From: Corticium candelabrum
Lineage: Eukaryota; Porifera; Homoscleromorpha; Homosclerophorida; Plakinidae
DNA length: 64,000 bases
Reading direction: 5' to 3'
NCBI RefSeq assembly: GCF_963422355.1
Contig: NC_085103.1
Location: 2,443,731-2,507,730 of the forward strand
Of this stretch, positions 27,137-38,840 are shown one piece after another (within the stretch, counting starts at the first letter, position 1; each line of letters opens with the position of its first letter). The notes under the pieces are model-generated. The model made no database searches, had not been told where the DNA came from, and saw only the letters and a program-made list of their open reading frames with translations. Made by a program: the position numbers and the translations under genes.

Positions 27137-28503
27137 GTTGAAGTGTGAATGAAAAAGTGTCTTCAACTTGGATTTTTTGTGTGTTTTTGTCTGCTGTAGT
27201 CTTGTTATAGTGCATTATCGTTTGCAATAATCTCGTAACTACAGGCATTGAAGCTGCTGAAAAGATAGATAAAGGAAACAATTGGAACTCTTGCCTGCTG
27301 ATGTAGTCGCAGGCAGCAGAGTGTTGAACTAGTTTAAAAATTAATTTTCGTGTGGTACACATCGCATGCTGTTTAATTAACTAAGCGTCAGTTGCACTTC
27401 CGTGACCTTCGTGGTATTCTCAATTACGCGAAAAATCGAGAACCGCTTTTTGTCTGTCTAAAAAATTGCTGCAACAGATCGTCGGACAGCTTGAAGGTGT
27501 ACTAGGATATGCGGTTTGGGGATGCAAAAGGTCCCGAAGGGATACCAAATTCCCTAACGAATATGTCTCGGAGATGCCAAATTCCCTATGACACCGGCAG
27601 GAAAAGGCAAGTTATAGCAAAAAGAGTGCCAACAATCTTAGTTTGGCAGACTGATACTGGAAAAGCTATTTAGGACAGGAGCCTTCCCGGAGAAGAAGAG
27701 GCTTGGTTTTGCAAACACTTGAAGCAATAAGGAACTAGAAAAAATGAACTAGAATAAGTAATAATAGTAGCTTACAGTAAATTTCTCGTTCAAGAGCAGG
27801 GTTGGTGATTAAATTAACACAAAATTGGAAAATAGTTAAAATAAAGAAACACTAAAGTGTTGAACCCTCGGCTGCTTTTCCAGTTGTTCTCTTGCTCATT
27901 AGTTATATAGATTGTAATTGTTCTCTTCACAAACCGTTTACTGTAACTAGCCCAAGAACCTAGCCGGAGTCGTTAATGCCGCCCACATCCGTCTATCGAC
28001 CCGTCCACATTCGGCTCAGTCATCGAGTCGTGGCATTGTTACTAACTTTAGCGCAAGCGTGCCTCGGCATAATTAGGTAAGGATGAAGTTGTTGTAAACT
28101 AACATAGTGTCTAACACAGCGTTTTCACATGCAGTAGTAGATTAGACGCCTACTCTTGAGCGACAGAAGCGGGGGACCGTTGGGACGCGTGCCTTTACAA
28201 ACCTTCGTCGCTATAGCTATGTGTGATACAGATACGTTGGCCTAGTGACTCTTGTTTCAGAGTTAATTCGTCGCTCACAGAACGTCAAAGTTTTGGAAAA
28301 TCATGCGCTCCTTTCTCACCAAGAGCTTGTTGCGCCAATGATACCTCTAGTGAATGTGAATTATTTCGTTCTTCTGCTTCACAACTTGGTGAAGTCTCCT
28401 TGGAAAAAAGTGGAAGTGGAAACAGAAACAGAAACAGAAGAACCAATAATGACATTCCAATAATGGTGATATGATAAAGACAAAGAGACGTACTCAAAAA
28501 GCT
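27137..28503. other. Intergenic, no gene recognised
   Basis: About 1.4 kb between the giant gene and the start of the duplicated block. Several short open stretches (for example 28245-28463) have low-complexity Glu/Thr tails and no recognisable domain. The 5' part may contain the 3' untranslated region of the giant gene. No tRNA or transposon ends seen. Confidence 0.4.
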
Positions 28504-29171
28504 AACAGGATGCTTTGAGAAAGAGGCTCTAGATACCGTACAACGGCAACAAGACCTCCAGACCATGTCTGATTACAACAAAAATAGAGAAATAATCGTC
28601 TAAAGCTAAACTAAAAAAATTATTGTTGTAACTCTCGAGTTTTGGTGGGTCAAGAGGCAGGCATCTATTTGTTGAACATTTAGAAAACTAAAGATTTGTT
28701 TTAGTATCTACGTCGATAAAAAGAAGTGACTTTCCAACAAAGTCAATTTGAAGAACTTGATGCTCAGTGCCTGTCAACTCTACAGCCACTCTCGAAAATA
28801 GCAAGTTTAAACTGCACTCATACAGATCTAGCGCGAAAGCGCTACAAACTAATTTACTAATTTCAATTTTTTATCAATTTATTTTCAAGAACTTTCTACG
28901 AGTCATCTAAAGCATCTAAAGCACCTGGGCTGCACCACCTGTAATTATTTATAAAATACTTTGATTCGTAAATTCAAACTATCTCTGCTTTGCTAAGTCT
29001 TTTAGAATATATGAGAATTTGAAAGAGGCTTTCAGTCTACTGAAGCCTTGTCAAATGAAGCGCAGTTTTAGCTCGTACTGCAGCAAAGCTTTAACTTCCT
29101 GTGAAGTTATCAAAATATTGGATGACGGACTTGAAAAAGAGAGATGTATATCTACTATATAAAGCTCAAAT

Positions 29172-29175
<4 letters not shown>

Positions 29176-29238
<63 letters not shown>
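29176..29238. repeat. (TG)n microsatellite
   Basis: About 63 bases of uninterrupted TG. It belongs to the DNA present in copy A of the duplication and absent from copy B. Open frames through it on both strands (poly Cys-Val or Thr-His) are artefacts of the repeat. Confidence 0.95.
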
Positions 29239-29239
<1 letters not shown>

Positions 29240-29759
29240 CGCGTTTGGGGGCCACGTCTTTTGTCCGTTCGCAACCGAAATCGGTACGCACACTCGGCAC
29301 GCACAGAAGAAGGTTTGCGTAAAAAATTAAAAAAATTATGCACCGGGTCTACTCTTGAGGGGTCAACCCCTGCATAAAATTTCAGGATGACGCAAACGCT
29401 ACAAATTCCGGTTTATTCGGACACACGCCCACGCCAGTCCTGTGTAGACCGTATGCATCGTCGTCCTTCGCAAAGCTTCAAGCGATCGAATATCTCTTGC
29501 CGACGAAACTTACTCTTCTAGCGCTTTCGTTTCTCTCCAAATTCTGATTGCATTTGCACCGAATCCAACCTACACGTTTTCTGCCGCAAGCGCTACACGG
29601 GGAGTGTGTCGATTTCTATCGAAACAAGCGCGAAGAGCAAGATTCGAATTCATTCAGCATATCCGGGACCTCGCAACAAAAAGATTGCACGTGACGTGTC
29701 CACAGACCTATCTTTACACTACAGTATCTTGCCCGTACGAAGGACGGGCCATGTATACT

Positions 29760-29760
29760 A

Positions 29761-29852
<92 letters not shown>
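29760..29852. repeat. (TA)n then (GATA)n microsatellite
   Basis: Roughly 58 bases of TA followed by about nine GATA/TAGA units, directly joined to the left arm of the perfect palindrome that starts at 29853. TA/TAGA units also occur inside the palindrome arms, so the tract and the palindrome may have arisen together. Confidence 0.95.
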
Positions 29853-29854
<2 letters not shown>

Positions 29855-30089
29855 TTTGATATGCCTATTATAATTATAGAGAGCAACGACAATCAACCGG
29901 AACTTCGATTGAACCTCCAGAAGCCCTAGAATATATCTATATATCTATCTATCTATGGAAGGTCCTTTATTGTAATGGACCTTCCATAGATAGATAGATA
30001 TATAGATATATTCTAGGGCTTCTGGAGGTTCAATCGAAGTTCCGGTTGATTGTCGTTGCTCTCTATAATTATAATAGGCATATCAAAAT
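29853..30089. repeat. Perfect 113-bp inverted repeat with 11-bp spacer
   Basis: Arms 29853-29965 and 29977-30089 are exact reverse complements as far as I can read; the spacer is 29966-29976. The duplicated copy B has only one diverged arm (about 51990-52070), so the palindrome formed in copy A after or during the duplication. No transposon ends or target-site duplication are obvious. It should form a long hairpin or cruciform. Confidence 0.92.
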
Positions 30090-31152
30090 TTGAATTAAAT
30101 CATTGAAACACAATGCTGTCCAAAGCAATTACTTTTTCTAATTAATTATTATATTATATAAAGAATTTGCTATGATCTTTTGCATTTTGATTCTGCGGAG
30201 GAGTGGCTTAATTAGAATGTGTGACAAACATCCGGGCAATTGAACCTTCTTCAAGGGTGTGTAGGCGATTCTGTAGAGACAGAAGGAGTGACTTTCTCAC
30301 GACACCGATTTGCAAACGAAGGAAGGTACTTAATGGACAACAAATTTGTTAACGTTAGTAGAGGAAAGGCGAGCTGCAACAGATGTTACTGGCCGCCGCG
30401 ATCACCTAACTAGGTAACCAGGAAATGTGCTGCAGAGTTCATCATATGATGACCCAATACCCCTAGAGTTTACGTCCCAACTCTATCTATTTAGAAGTTA
30501 TGATGCGTGTGACGGCACATTTGCTGTAGTAGAAGTGTACAACTGTTGCGTAACTAATAATTATTTTTATTATAGACTTGTGACTGTCAACTTAGCATGA
30601 GTCTCACCCAATTTTACTAGTGTGTTGTCTCACTTTCCCGGCTGTAATGGCGGACGTCCATGCTACAGAAGAGGAAGAAGGAAAGGGGCGTGGCTTTGGA
30701 ATGGCCAGCTCCTCCAAACTTGAGGAACACGCTACGTCAGTGCTCTTACCGCGGGTCTCTTGATGTCACGCAAATGTATTGTAATACGTCCTGATATTAT
30801 CATACTTTAAAAGACCAATATTCTTTATGGCGATTTATATGTTTCTATCTAATCGATAATCTCAGGAAAGTTGGGTCTGGTGACGTGGGACTATGGCTCT
30901 GGTCTTGTGTATGTAGAATTTATCTTGAAGAAAGTATGGACCACGCTTCTAGTCTTATTCAATTCTGAATGGAAGCGTCGAGAGCTATACTGTCGTATAT
31001 ATAAGCAATTTAGAACACAATCCAGTGCCTCAGACTTTCAGGCGTTCATACAAAGTCTGGCAGTAGGGAATTCTAATTATTTGTATGTCTCGCCCATAAT
31101 ATACCTGATTTAAACTGAATTTGTGGGTTTTGTATTCACTCTTATTGCCTAG

Positions 31153-33711
31153 GTGCTCTACAAATCTATCTACCTGGTACAGGATCGGCTGTCAGAGAGG
31201 AGCAATTCAAGATTGTAAGTGACTAATTAATTGTACTCTTTCTTGCATAAACTAATGACCTGCGTAATGTGCCATTGCTATAGGCACCTGATAATTAATT
31301 ATATGCGTGGTAAATATTTTGAGCAGCTTTAGATCTTAATTAACTTTCATAACTGGTGTAATTGCTTCAGATATTTAGTTGATACTCCTAAGACGTATGA
31401 TATAAATTTAATTATTTGATTTGATTTTGAAACAGATTGCAATGGTGGAGCAAGAGGTGACGCGCAAAATGTTTGTGAAACTAGCACAAAACAGCACAAT
31501 ATGTGCAGATTGGGGTCGTCTTGCATTATGTATTGATGAGGAGATGTTTGGTGGTGGAGGTGTTAGATTAATTAAGCAGGAACACGTTGATGACCCATTT
31601 ACGCAAGTAACAAGCATGTTGGAAAAATGGCACAACCATCGTGCTAAAGAAGCCACGCTGAAGAAGCTCATTAAAGCGATGTGTGACTGCCAGTGGGAAC
31701 GTCTGGCTGAAGAAATATTTGAAAAGAGATTGGTAAAGCTTGCCACACAAGCTAATGCTGACAAATCGCAAAACTGTGGTATGCATGAATTCCAAAACAG
31801 TTATCAGTTTACAATTTATACAATGTTTCTTGCAGCTCAACTTGAATCTGATCAGGCATCTGTAACTAGGTTAATTCCATCTGCAGGTAAGTTACTATCA
31901 GACTTACTACGCTGTTTGTCAGGTGCTGGTCGTTCTCTATAGCTAGAGCAAAACTTTTAGTATACTCTTTGAGATGTCAAATATACGTAAAGAAAGAGGA
32001 ATATCTTGACTAAAGATATAGTATATGCAATGTAGCATGTACTTGCAAATAGTACTGGAAAAGGACTCTTTTCTGGTACTTAATTGATGCCACAGCTGCT
32101 TGCCAATTTCTAGATTCTAGAAGAGCCACTGTTGGAAAGAGCAATCAAAGCCCATAATGGTGGCTAAGCAGTTGTGCTCGCGTTGGAGCGATTTCAACTT
32201 AATTGGTGCCATGGCTGCTTGCCAATTTCTAGATTCTAGAAGAGCCACTGTTGGAAAGAGCAATTGAAGCCCATAATGATGGCTAAGCAGTTGTGCTTGC
32301 ATTGGAGCGATTTCAACGTAACTGTTGAGTGCTATAAAACGTTATGACTGCATGGTGGCAATGATGAACGAGATTCAACCACTCAAATAAATCGGAAACG
32401 CTTAAAAGTTGCCTTTCAAAACTTTTAGAAGTTATTAGGCATCTAGAACGACGTCTTAGATCGTTTGATAAATTCTGCAATAAAATTTAATTAAAAATTT
32501 CCCATTGTCTCTGCTTATGCTGCACACCAGGACCAACGACTATAACTGTGGAAACTAATGCTGAGGCATTAGTACTGTTTCTCTCTGTTATAGTCGTTGG
32601 CCCTCATTCATTGCTGGTGTGCTGCATATATAGACAAAAAGACAACTATGTAGAAATGCTGTAAGTAGACTTACCCATGCAGCTATCTTTGGTTGGCTAG
32701 TGTTTGCACACGTTTGCTTGAAGTTGTGGTGTATACACAGATACATGTAAATTGTACCTCATGCAAGCTGATATCTATTGTGCTTTTAAGTTTACATATT
32801 CTTTGTTTTTGGTACGTAGAACAGATGAAAGATAGCAGCGAAGATGAACACAGATCAACTCCTGAGGATTCCACAGACTCTCCAGACGGTCAGAATGCAG
32901 GTGAAAATCGTTGATAGATTTCTTACGTATGTCTAAATTTCACATTTGGTATAGGTTTACCTGACACTCTTAGAGGAAAGATTACTGAGATGCAGCTGTT
33001 TGAGGTATATCACACTTTAGCAGCATGCTAATTTTTAAAAATTAGCAAACATTAGCCTGACTTATGATGGAATAGATATTATTAAGTGGTTTTGGTATGG
33101 ACAGTCGACGTATTTCTCGCGTTGATTGAATGGCCCTTAATTGTTGTATACAAATCACAACTGACAATACTGCATGGCCGTTTGGCCTAGGATTAGACAT
33201 GTAGAAGTAATAATCGGCCGGCGGAGCACTCCAGATGTTGGGTGGGCCAGGTTTTGCGTGGCCAAGCCTCGCCCACAGTGAACGTAAAATAGCTAATTTA
33301 TTTAATCATTTGAACCATATTTCTGGAAGTTCGCCCGTTGGCGGAAGTCCCATTTCCAAAAGTTGGGTAGGCCATGGCCCACTTGCTCTGCCGGCGCTGC
33401 ATGAGTATATGCATAGACACAAATGTGTAAAGTTAAATTAAAGTAATTAATTGGATAGCTAATTTGACATTTTTGTTTAGGTTGCAAGAGCCGCTAGCAA
33501 CAAGTGGCTGGACATTGGTACTAAATTCTGTGTACCAATGCAGGAGTTGGAGGATATTAGAGATAACTTCAAAAACGATAAGGAGCGTCTCTACGAAGTG
33601 CTCAAGATTTGGTATCGACGTCTGGAAGTTCCAACTATCGAAGCCGTGCTGGAAGTATGTTTCAAAGCGGGCGTTGGAGGAGAGGTTAAGCGTGCTTTAC
33701 TGGACTCGTAA
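31153..33711 (+). CDS. Tandem death-domain protein A (5' end undefined)
   Basis: Intracellular death-fold adaptor, probably in apoptosis or innate immune signalling (inferred). Exons: 31153-31214 (QIYLPGTGSAVREEQFKI, enters with phase 1), 31436-31778, 31836-31886, 32820-32900, 32955-33004 and 33481-33711. From the first ATG at 31442 the product is 249 residues. The first death domain is in the second exon: W at CADWGRLA, MLEKWHNH, ATLKKLIKAM and ERLAEEIF match the six-helix pattern. An acidic Ser/Thr-rich linker (DSSEDEHRSTPED) follows, then the 50-nt exon (LPDTLRGKITEMQLFE), then a second death domain (KWLDIGTKF, LEDIRDNF, LYEVLKIWYRR, TIEAVLEVC). Phases agree throughout. The first exon(s) upstream of 31153 were not identified; a longer N-terminus is likely. 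The family of the partner proteins cannot be told. Confidence 0.7.
32081..32318. repeat. 119-bp tandem duplication in intron
   Basis: Two direct copies, 32081-32199 and 32200-32318, with a few differences, starting TTAATTGATGCC and TTAATTGGTGCC type sequence. Located in the intron of death-domain gene A and inside the segment deleted in copy B. Confidence 0.85.
32518..32627. mobile_element. Short hairpin MITE-like element
   Basis: Ends ATGCTGCACACCAG and CTGGTGTGCTGCAT are inverted repeats, and internal CCAACGACTATAAC / GTTATAGTCGTTGG also pair, giving a roughly 110-bp foldback. No transposase. Family unknown. Confidence 0.65.
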
Positions 33712-34845
33712 ATCAATGTCGAAGATGCCGGACCGTAGGGCTTCAAACCTTCTTGGCTAGGTTTGTGGAACGTGTCAGACTGTAGACCAGTCATAGTGTT
33801 TTTATGAAGTTTTGGTGTTGTATAGTCTGTAACGGTTGGTATGGTAGCAACGACGTTTGTAGTGCATGTGCCATTTTAATAGTCAATATTTACACATGTT
33901 ATATTGAATAAATTTACATGAGCACCGTACTCTAGCTGTTCTTGTAGCAATGGCGTCGTTAGGGGGGTCATGGGACCAAAGACCCTTCAAAACTTCGAGA
34001 GTCATGCGGGGTCATGAACCCTCCAAAACTTTGGCGTGTGATGGATTTTCCGCACATGCTTTATATTGTCATTAAATTTAATATTGATAGTACATGAATT
34101 GCATGAGCAGCTCAACAGTGATAGGTGCGTGGAATGCTGTAGAATGCGTAAAAGGCGGAAAAGGCATCATGCAATGGTCAAGCAGTCCGAATCAATCTCA
34201 GCTAGGACTGATTTCTATGTAATTGATTGAGTTTGATGTCAACTGGCGGTCTGCATGGGCCCCAACCATGGATAGCTGACGAAGACGCTGGGCACATACC
34301 GGTAACAAGATAGTGGAGCAGGAGCCTACAGGGCATGGTAACATGTTGTGACGAATAACAAGTACCACAGCTAGGAGGCAGGTGACATTTCAGCATATAG
34401 CACCTAGAGGCACATACATCCAGATGTAGGCAGGTGCGGATTCACTTTGAAAGGGAGAGGGACCAACCACGTCCACAGCAAACCACACTCACGCAGTTTT
34501 GTAAAAACCTACTTTAGGCACATCTCAGCTGAAGTCGTACGCCACACGTGCAAATTCTATCAGACTAAGAGAATAGTATTCTTGATATCAAATCAGTCAA
34601 CAGCCTTGTCTAGTCAATCACCTTTTGCGCCATTGCAAGTAACGCATGATGTTTTTCACTCTTGCAAGTTAACAGCAAATGGAAACGGGGAGGAGGGGGT
34701 AGGGCCCGTTGTACTGGATCCGCCACCGGTAGGGCAATGACAGCATCTAGTTTTAAAAGGTTCTAAATTAGTCAACAAACGCGGCCACGCGCGCATTCAG
34801 CTACACATCTGTGTTTACGGTTCTGCACTTAGTGCACCTTTCTAG
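33712..34845. other. Intergenic, no gene recognised
   Basis: Contains an AATAAA-like signal (TTGAATAAATT) near 33905 that suits the 3' end of death-domain gene A. Short open frames here lack recognisable domains. Confidence 0.35.
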
Positions 34846-35029
34846 TAGCCTCGCCCCAGACGCTGTGTGGATTGCAGCCCTGGATGCGCTTCCACCACCA
34901 CTAGCAGCCCCGGCTGCGCTTCCAGTACCACTAGTGGTGATAGCAGCGCATCCGGGGCTGTAACTAGTGGCGATGCAAGGCTGAAGCGCATCCGGGCCTG
35001 CAATTCACACGCGTCTGGAGCGAGGCTGC
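34846..35029. mobile_element. Foldback MITE-like element
   Basis: Left GCCTCGCCCCAGACGC and right GCGTCTGGAGCGAGGC are imperfect inverted repeats that extend inward (TGGATGCGCTTCC near 34883, GAAGCGCATCCGGG near 34984). The middle repeats the same GCAGCCCCGG-like motif. It is non-coding and about 185 bp. Confidence 0.6.
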
Positions 35030-35421
35030 CTTTCTAGACCATGGATCGTTTGAGATGTCTGTCTTTCCTTTACGGATGGTACGACATACAAGTCGAATCG
35101 TGAATCCAGTGTAATAATGCAGTATTTGCATGGAAATTCTACTCATCTGCAGCAACAGCTATTCAAGCTAACTGGACATCTACATTTTCTAGATTTGTGT
35201 AACTGCAGGTATTTTAGGCACTGTGAAATATGGTAGCCTTACAATAGCAAGTGTCAAACCACTTTTGTGTAAGTGAACAAGTAGCTAGACTAGAAACTTA
35301 AATAGTTACTGTTTTAGCAAATCTTTGAGTTATAATTGGTTGAATCACTTAGGTATATTTTGGAGCAACGATACATTCAGAGTGATTTCTACCTTAAATT
35401 TCATTCTACAGTACTTTAGCT

Positions 35422-35674
35422 AGGTGGCGGTTATAACGCATCTGTTTTCTGTAGCGTCACTACAAAACAGATGCATTTTAACCGATAATATTTTATATTT
35501 GAAGTGAAGATTTGCGACAATACAAAAACAGATGCAATATAACCGCCACCTAGTAGTGTATAAGTAAATTTAGGGTAGAAATTATTGCAGTTTCACAAAT
35601 CTTTACTTTAGATATTTACTATTTGAAGTGAAGATTTGTGACACTACAAAACAGATGTATTATAACCGCCACCT
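35422..35674. mobile_element. MITE-like element with AGGTGGCGGTTATA ends
   Basis: Left end AGGTGGCGGTTATAACGC at 35422 faces right ends TATAACCGCCACCT at 35551 and again at 35674. An internal block (TATTTGAAGTGAAGATTTG, CTACAAAACAGATG) is present twice. This suggests a 130-bp element with a second partial copy or an unequal exchange. Confidence 0.65.
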
Positions 35675-35989
35675 AACTAGCTAGCTAACTAGCTAGTACT
35701 GTAGCTACTGGAGTTTTCACGCCAACACCTAGACTTCGGGACTTAGCAAATTCGAAAAAGTAGTTCACAACCCCGTTATCGTGCGTACGGTAACCGGGTT
35801 TACGAAATGTTGCTGTTATCGAGTCACGGTCTACTCATGTACAACACGAACCATCCCTTGATACGGGATACGGGACTGCTGTCTGTGTTCACGTGACTTA
35901 TGACTCGGCAGACTCGTGCGTAGTGTTTCGTCACCATTTACCAGCTTTGTGTAGATAGACGTCTGCACATTTCCCTGTTACTGATTGTA

Positions 35990-37579
35990 ATGCGAATGGC
36001 TGCTGACCAGTGTCCGGAAGACCCTTGGGAAACGCAACTGAAGCCAATAAAGCTTGATGTGGCGAAGTTGTTGTGCCCGAGTCGGCACCATCTTCCAACC
36101 TTACTATTCAGTGCTAATCTTATTACAGAGGACGAAGAGGAACGGTTTAACAAGCTTAAGTCAACTGAGACGGATACGAACATTGCCCTAGGCATTCTAG
36201 ACGTTCTCTCAAAACAAGGTCCCACATCGTTTGATAGATTTTGTCAGGTACTTCTAAAGACGAAAGACGACACATTGGCTGGTGTGGAGAAGCGTCTTCG
36301 CCCATATCTTTACACCAGCCAACGACAAACTGCTGCAGAGGTTGCAGGACCTAAACATCCGGATCAAACCCAAGGTGGTGTAGCTATAGACTTACAAAGC
36401 GGTGCTGCATGGAATTAGACTTACTCACTTACTTAAAACGTTCTAATATTGCACACTTACCAATACCTATGTAGATAGCTCTAGATAGATGGATGGATAA
36501 TAGATTTATATTAGATATCAATTTTTCTAGTACAATGATGTTTCACCTTAATATAGATAACGCAAACTACATAAAATGTCAACTAAAACTCTAGCCTAGA
36601 CTCCAACTTAATTAATTAATTAATACGGGAACGCCTGGACATGCTTGAGTTTATCAACTACTACCTTGGACAATGTTCAATTTTTTCATAGTCACACGAG
36701 CATTGAGTTTCTACAGTGTAACGAAAACCGACTTCTCCAGTGTCTAGATCTTGATAGATTGATGTGCAACCTTGGTATTTTACAGGTTCAACTCACAATT
36801 TCAAGCGGAAGATCACCGAGAAGGAGATGTACAAGGTAAATATGTGGAGGTCACATTATATAATGTTATAATATTTGAAATTATAGATTGACTATAAACA
36901 TTGAAATTTTGCTGTGAATTCAGTCTTTTGTAAAAGTGTAGATAGCACATGGTTCTTTCCCTTTTTTATTCCTTTTCAATAAACATTCTTTGAATAGAAT
37001 TATTGTGGGCAAATGAATACATACGTTGTACTGCTACGCACAGCCAGACTTTACAATGCTTAGACCTAACTAAACTGATATTACATTGTTATCTAGTACC
37101 TATGGGCTTCCGTGATATTTCAATTTGATCATAACATTTGCCAGTGCGTGGGAACTTACTAGAGTAGGCTGTCAATACGTAGGACTCTGTTCTTGTTTTG
37201 AACTAATTAACTTAAGCTGCATGCTTTATGCTTAATAATTAATTAATTAATTAAACAGCACGATCGTTTTCTGCGTTTGACATAAATAAGGACGCGCAGA
37301 CACAAAATTCAATTTAAAGTTGAAGTGCTAATCTAACACTTTTCACAGGTAGCAGGAGTCGCCGGACGCAAGTGGCGTGCTATTGGTTTGGGTCTGCGGG
37401 TGAAGATGGCGGAACTGGATGATATTGAGCATGAGCGCAAGAACCTAACGGAATATCTGTATGAGGTTCTCAAGATATGGTATCAACGGGAAGAAAATCC
37501 CACTGTTGAAGAGCTGCTGAAGGTTTGTAAAGAAAATGACGTCGAGGGAGCGGTTAAGACTGCTTTGCTGAAATCTTAA
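35990..37579 (+). CDS. CARD plus death-domain adaptor, CRADD/RAIDD-like
   Basis: Three exons: 35990-36374, 36786-36835 and 37349-37579; 221 residues. Exon 1 encodes a CARD: LLFSANLITEDEEERFNKL, ALGILDVLSKQGPTSFDRFC and VLLKTKDDTLAGVEKRL follow the six-helix CARD pattern. Exon 2 is a 50-nt linker (STHNFKRKITEKEMYK) with the same length, phases and core (KIT) as the linker exon of the two tandem death-domain genes. Exon 3 (231 nt) is a death domain (RKWRAIGLGL, LDDIEHERKNLTEYLYEVL, WYQREENPTVEELLKVC) close to the second domain of gene A. In vertebrates a CARD-death-domain protein (CRADD) bridges a death receptor complex or PIDD1 to caspase-2; the same role here is inferred from domain order. 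The first ATG is 35990; a second at 35996 is possible. Confidence 0.82.
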
Positions 37580-38840
37580 TCAAACTGAGCCTATAGCTCT
37601 AGCAGCTTGTGTTGACGTAGACGTCGAATAGCCTTGAGATTGACGCCATACGTATAGAACGTGGCAGTCTTTTTAGCGGTTTTGGTATTATTTTTGTTGT
37701 TTGTATCCTTTCTGTAATAGCTGAGCAGCGGAGTACGTTGTCGTCTCTAGAGATATACAGTACATATTTCTCACATCGGTTCATCCACATACGCGTATTC
37801 TATAGTTGTAAGGAGGAGGGGGCAACAGTTGGCGTTTTGTTGATATTGGGTAATGCCTGCAGATTTTTAGGCGAGACTCTAGAGGCAACGAAGTAGTGCA
37901 TATCTAGACATTGGGGTAGCCCAACGCCATTTTGTAAGATGTACAATTTTACTATAAAGTTGCACTATTAATTAATTAAATGTTTGGATTAGTACTATGA
38001 ACGTTTCCACTCACTGTAGCTACTGACAGTCATTCTAGCTCTTTAATATTTTGATTTTAACTAAGCCGTGTCGTATGCTGTAGCTGCGAGGAGTCTGGTA
38101 CGTAGGGGCACGTGTCGCTCAAAATTTCTGCTTCGATTCTATTATTGGCCAAAGGATGTGCCTTAGCTTATGAGTTTACTTTCTGGTAACTTGAACAAGC
38201 TATAGGTCCTGCATTTCCCCAATTAGTTGCATGGTAGTTACCAACATTCAATTTGCATGTTGCAGCTAATGCACGTCTGAATTACGTCCGATAGGAAATA
38301 ATAAGTATAGTTTGACGGATCTTAACCTTTCTCGTTATTAATTTGACTTAGGAGTTGCAAGTCCAAAGCTTTGTGAACTGAAACTGGTGAATAAAGCAAT
38401 AATGTCAATTATGTCTTGTTCAATTTTCAGATCCTAGAAAAACCAAACAATTGAACTTAAGATTTTATATATTGCTAAGGGACAAAGGCAATATCAGCCA
38501 TGCTAACAGTGTGAGAATGACGCGTGACCATTAGTCATACACTTGGGTTCACACGTTTAGGACGCAGTCTGTGGGCGAGAAATTTGAATTCTCACTGAGT
38601 TATCACGCTGTCACAAGTGTGATTGACCTCATGCTATCTATTGAAGAGGCACAAACTGGCCAGTTTCGTACTCGTAGTCGGTGAAAGCATCAGTCAACTT
38701 TGTCTTGTAGTGCTAAATCACGAATTGGAAATACTAGTGCCTTGGTAAGTTGTGAATGTAGGACTCAATTGACGCAGTATATGTACATAGATAGTATTAA
38801 CCTTAATTAATTAACCTCACTACGTTTTTAGAGACTCAAT
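37580..38840. other. Intergenic, no gene recognised
   Basis: AT-rich stretch with poly-A-like signals but no long open frame and no clear transposon ends. Confidence 0.35.

Larger units (their letters stand above)
28504..33010 (+). repeat. Segmental duplication copy A
   Basis: The sequence from 28504 (AACAGGATGCT) to about 33010 is closely similar, same orientation, to 51386-54066. It includes non-coding DNA upstream of the death-domain gene, its exons and introns, and the 50-nt linker exon. Copy A carries extra DNA between about 29155 and 30000 (a TG microsatellite, a TA/GATA tract and one arm of a perfect palindrome) and an extra 1,116 bp inside the gene that copy B lacks. Similarity stops just after the 50-nt exon. 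Confidence 0.85.

Noticed and set aside
28223-28474. Possible small gene with Glu/Thr-rich tail
   Set aside because: Three overlapping frames of similar length, no domain, no splice context; the Glu/Thr tail comes from a GAAACA repeat.
29101-29377. Cys-Val or Thr-His repeat proteins across TG tracts
   Set aside because: All are translations of the TG microsatellite in several frames; the same occurs at 48637-48972 and 50981-51256.
30871-31113. 80-residue frame upstream of death-domain gene A as a first exon
   Set aside because: The duplicated copy B has a TAA in the same frame (around 53080), and the differences between copies do not favour silent changes.
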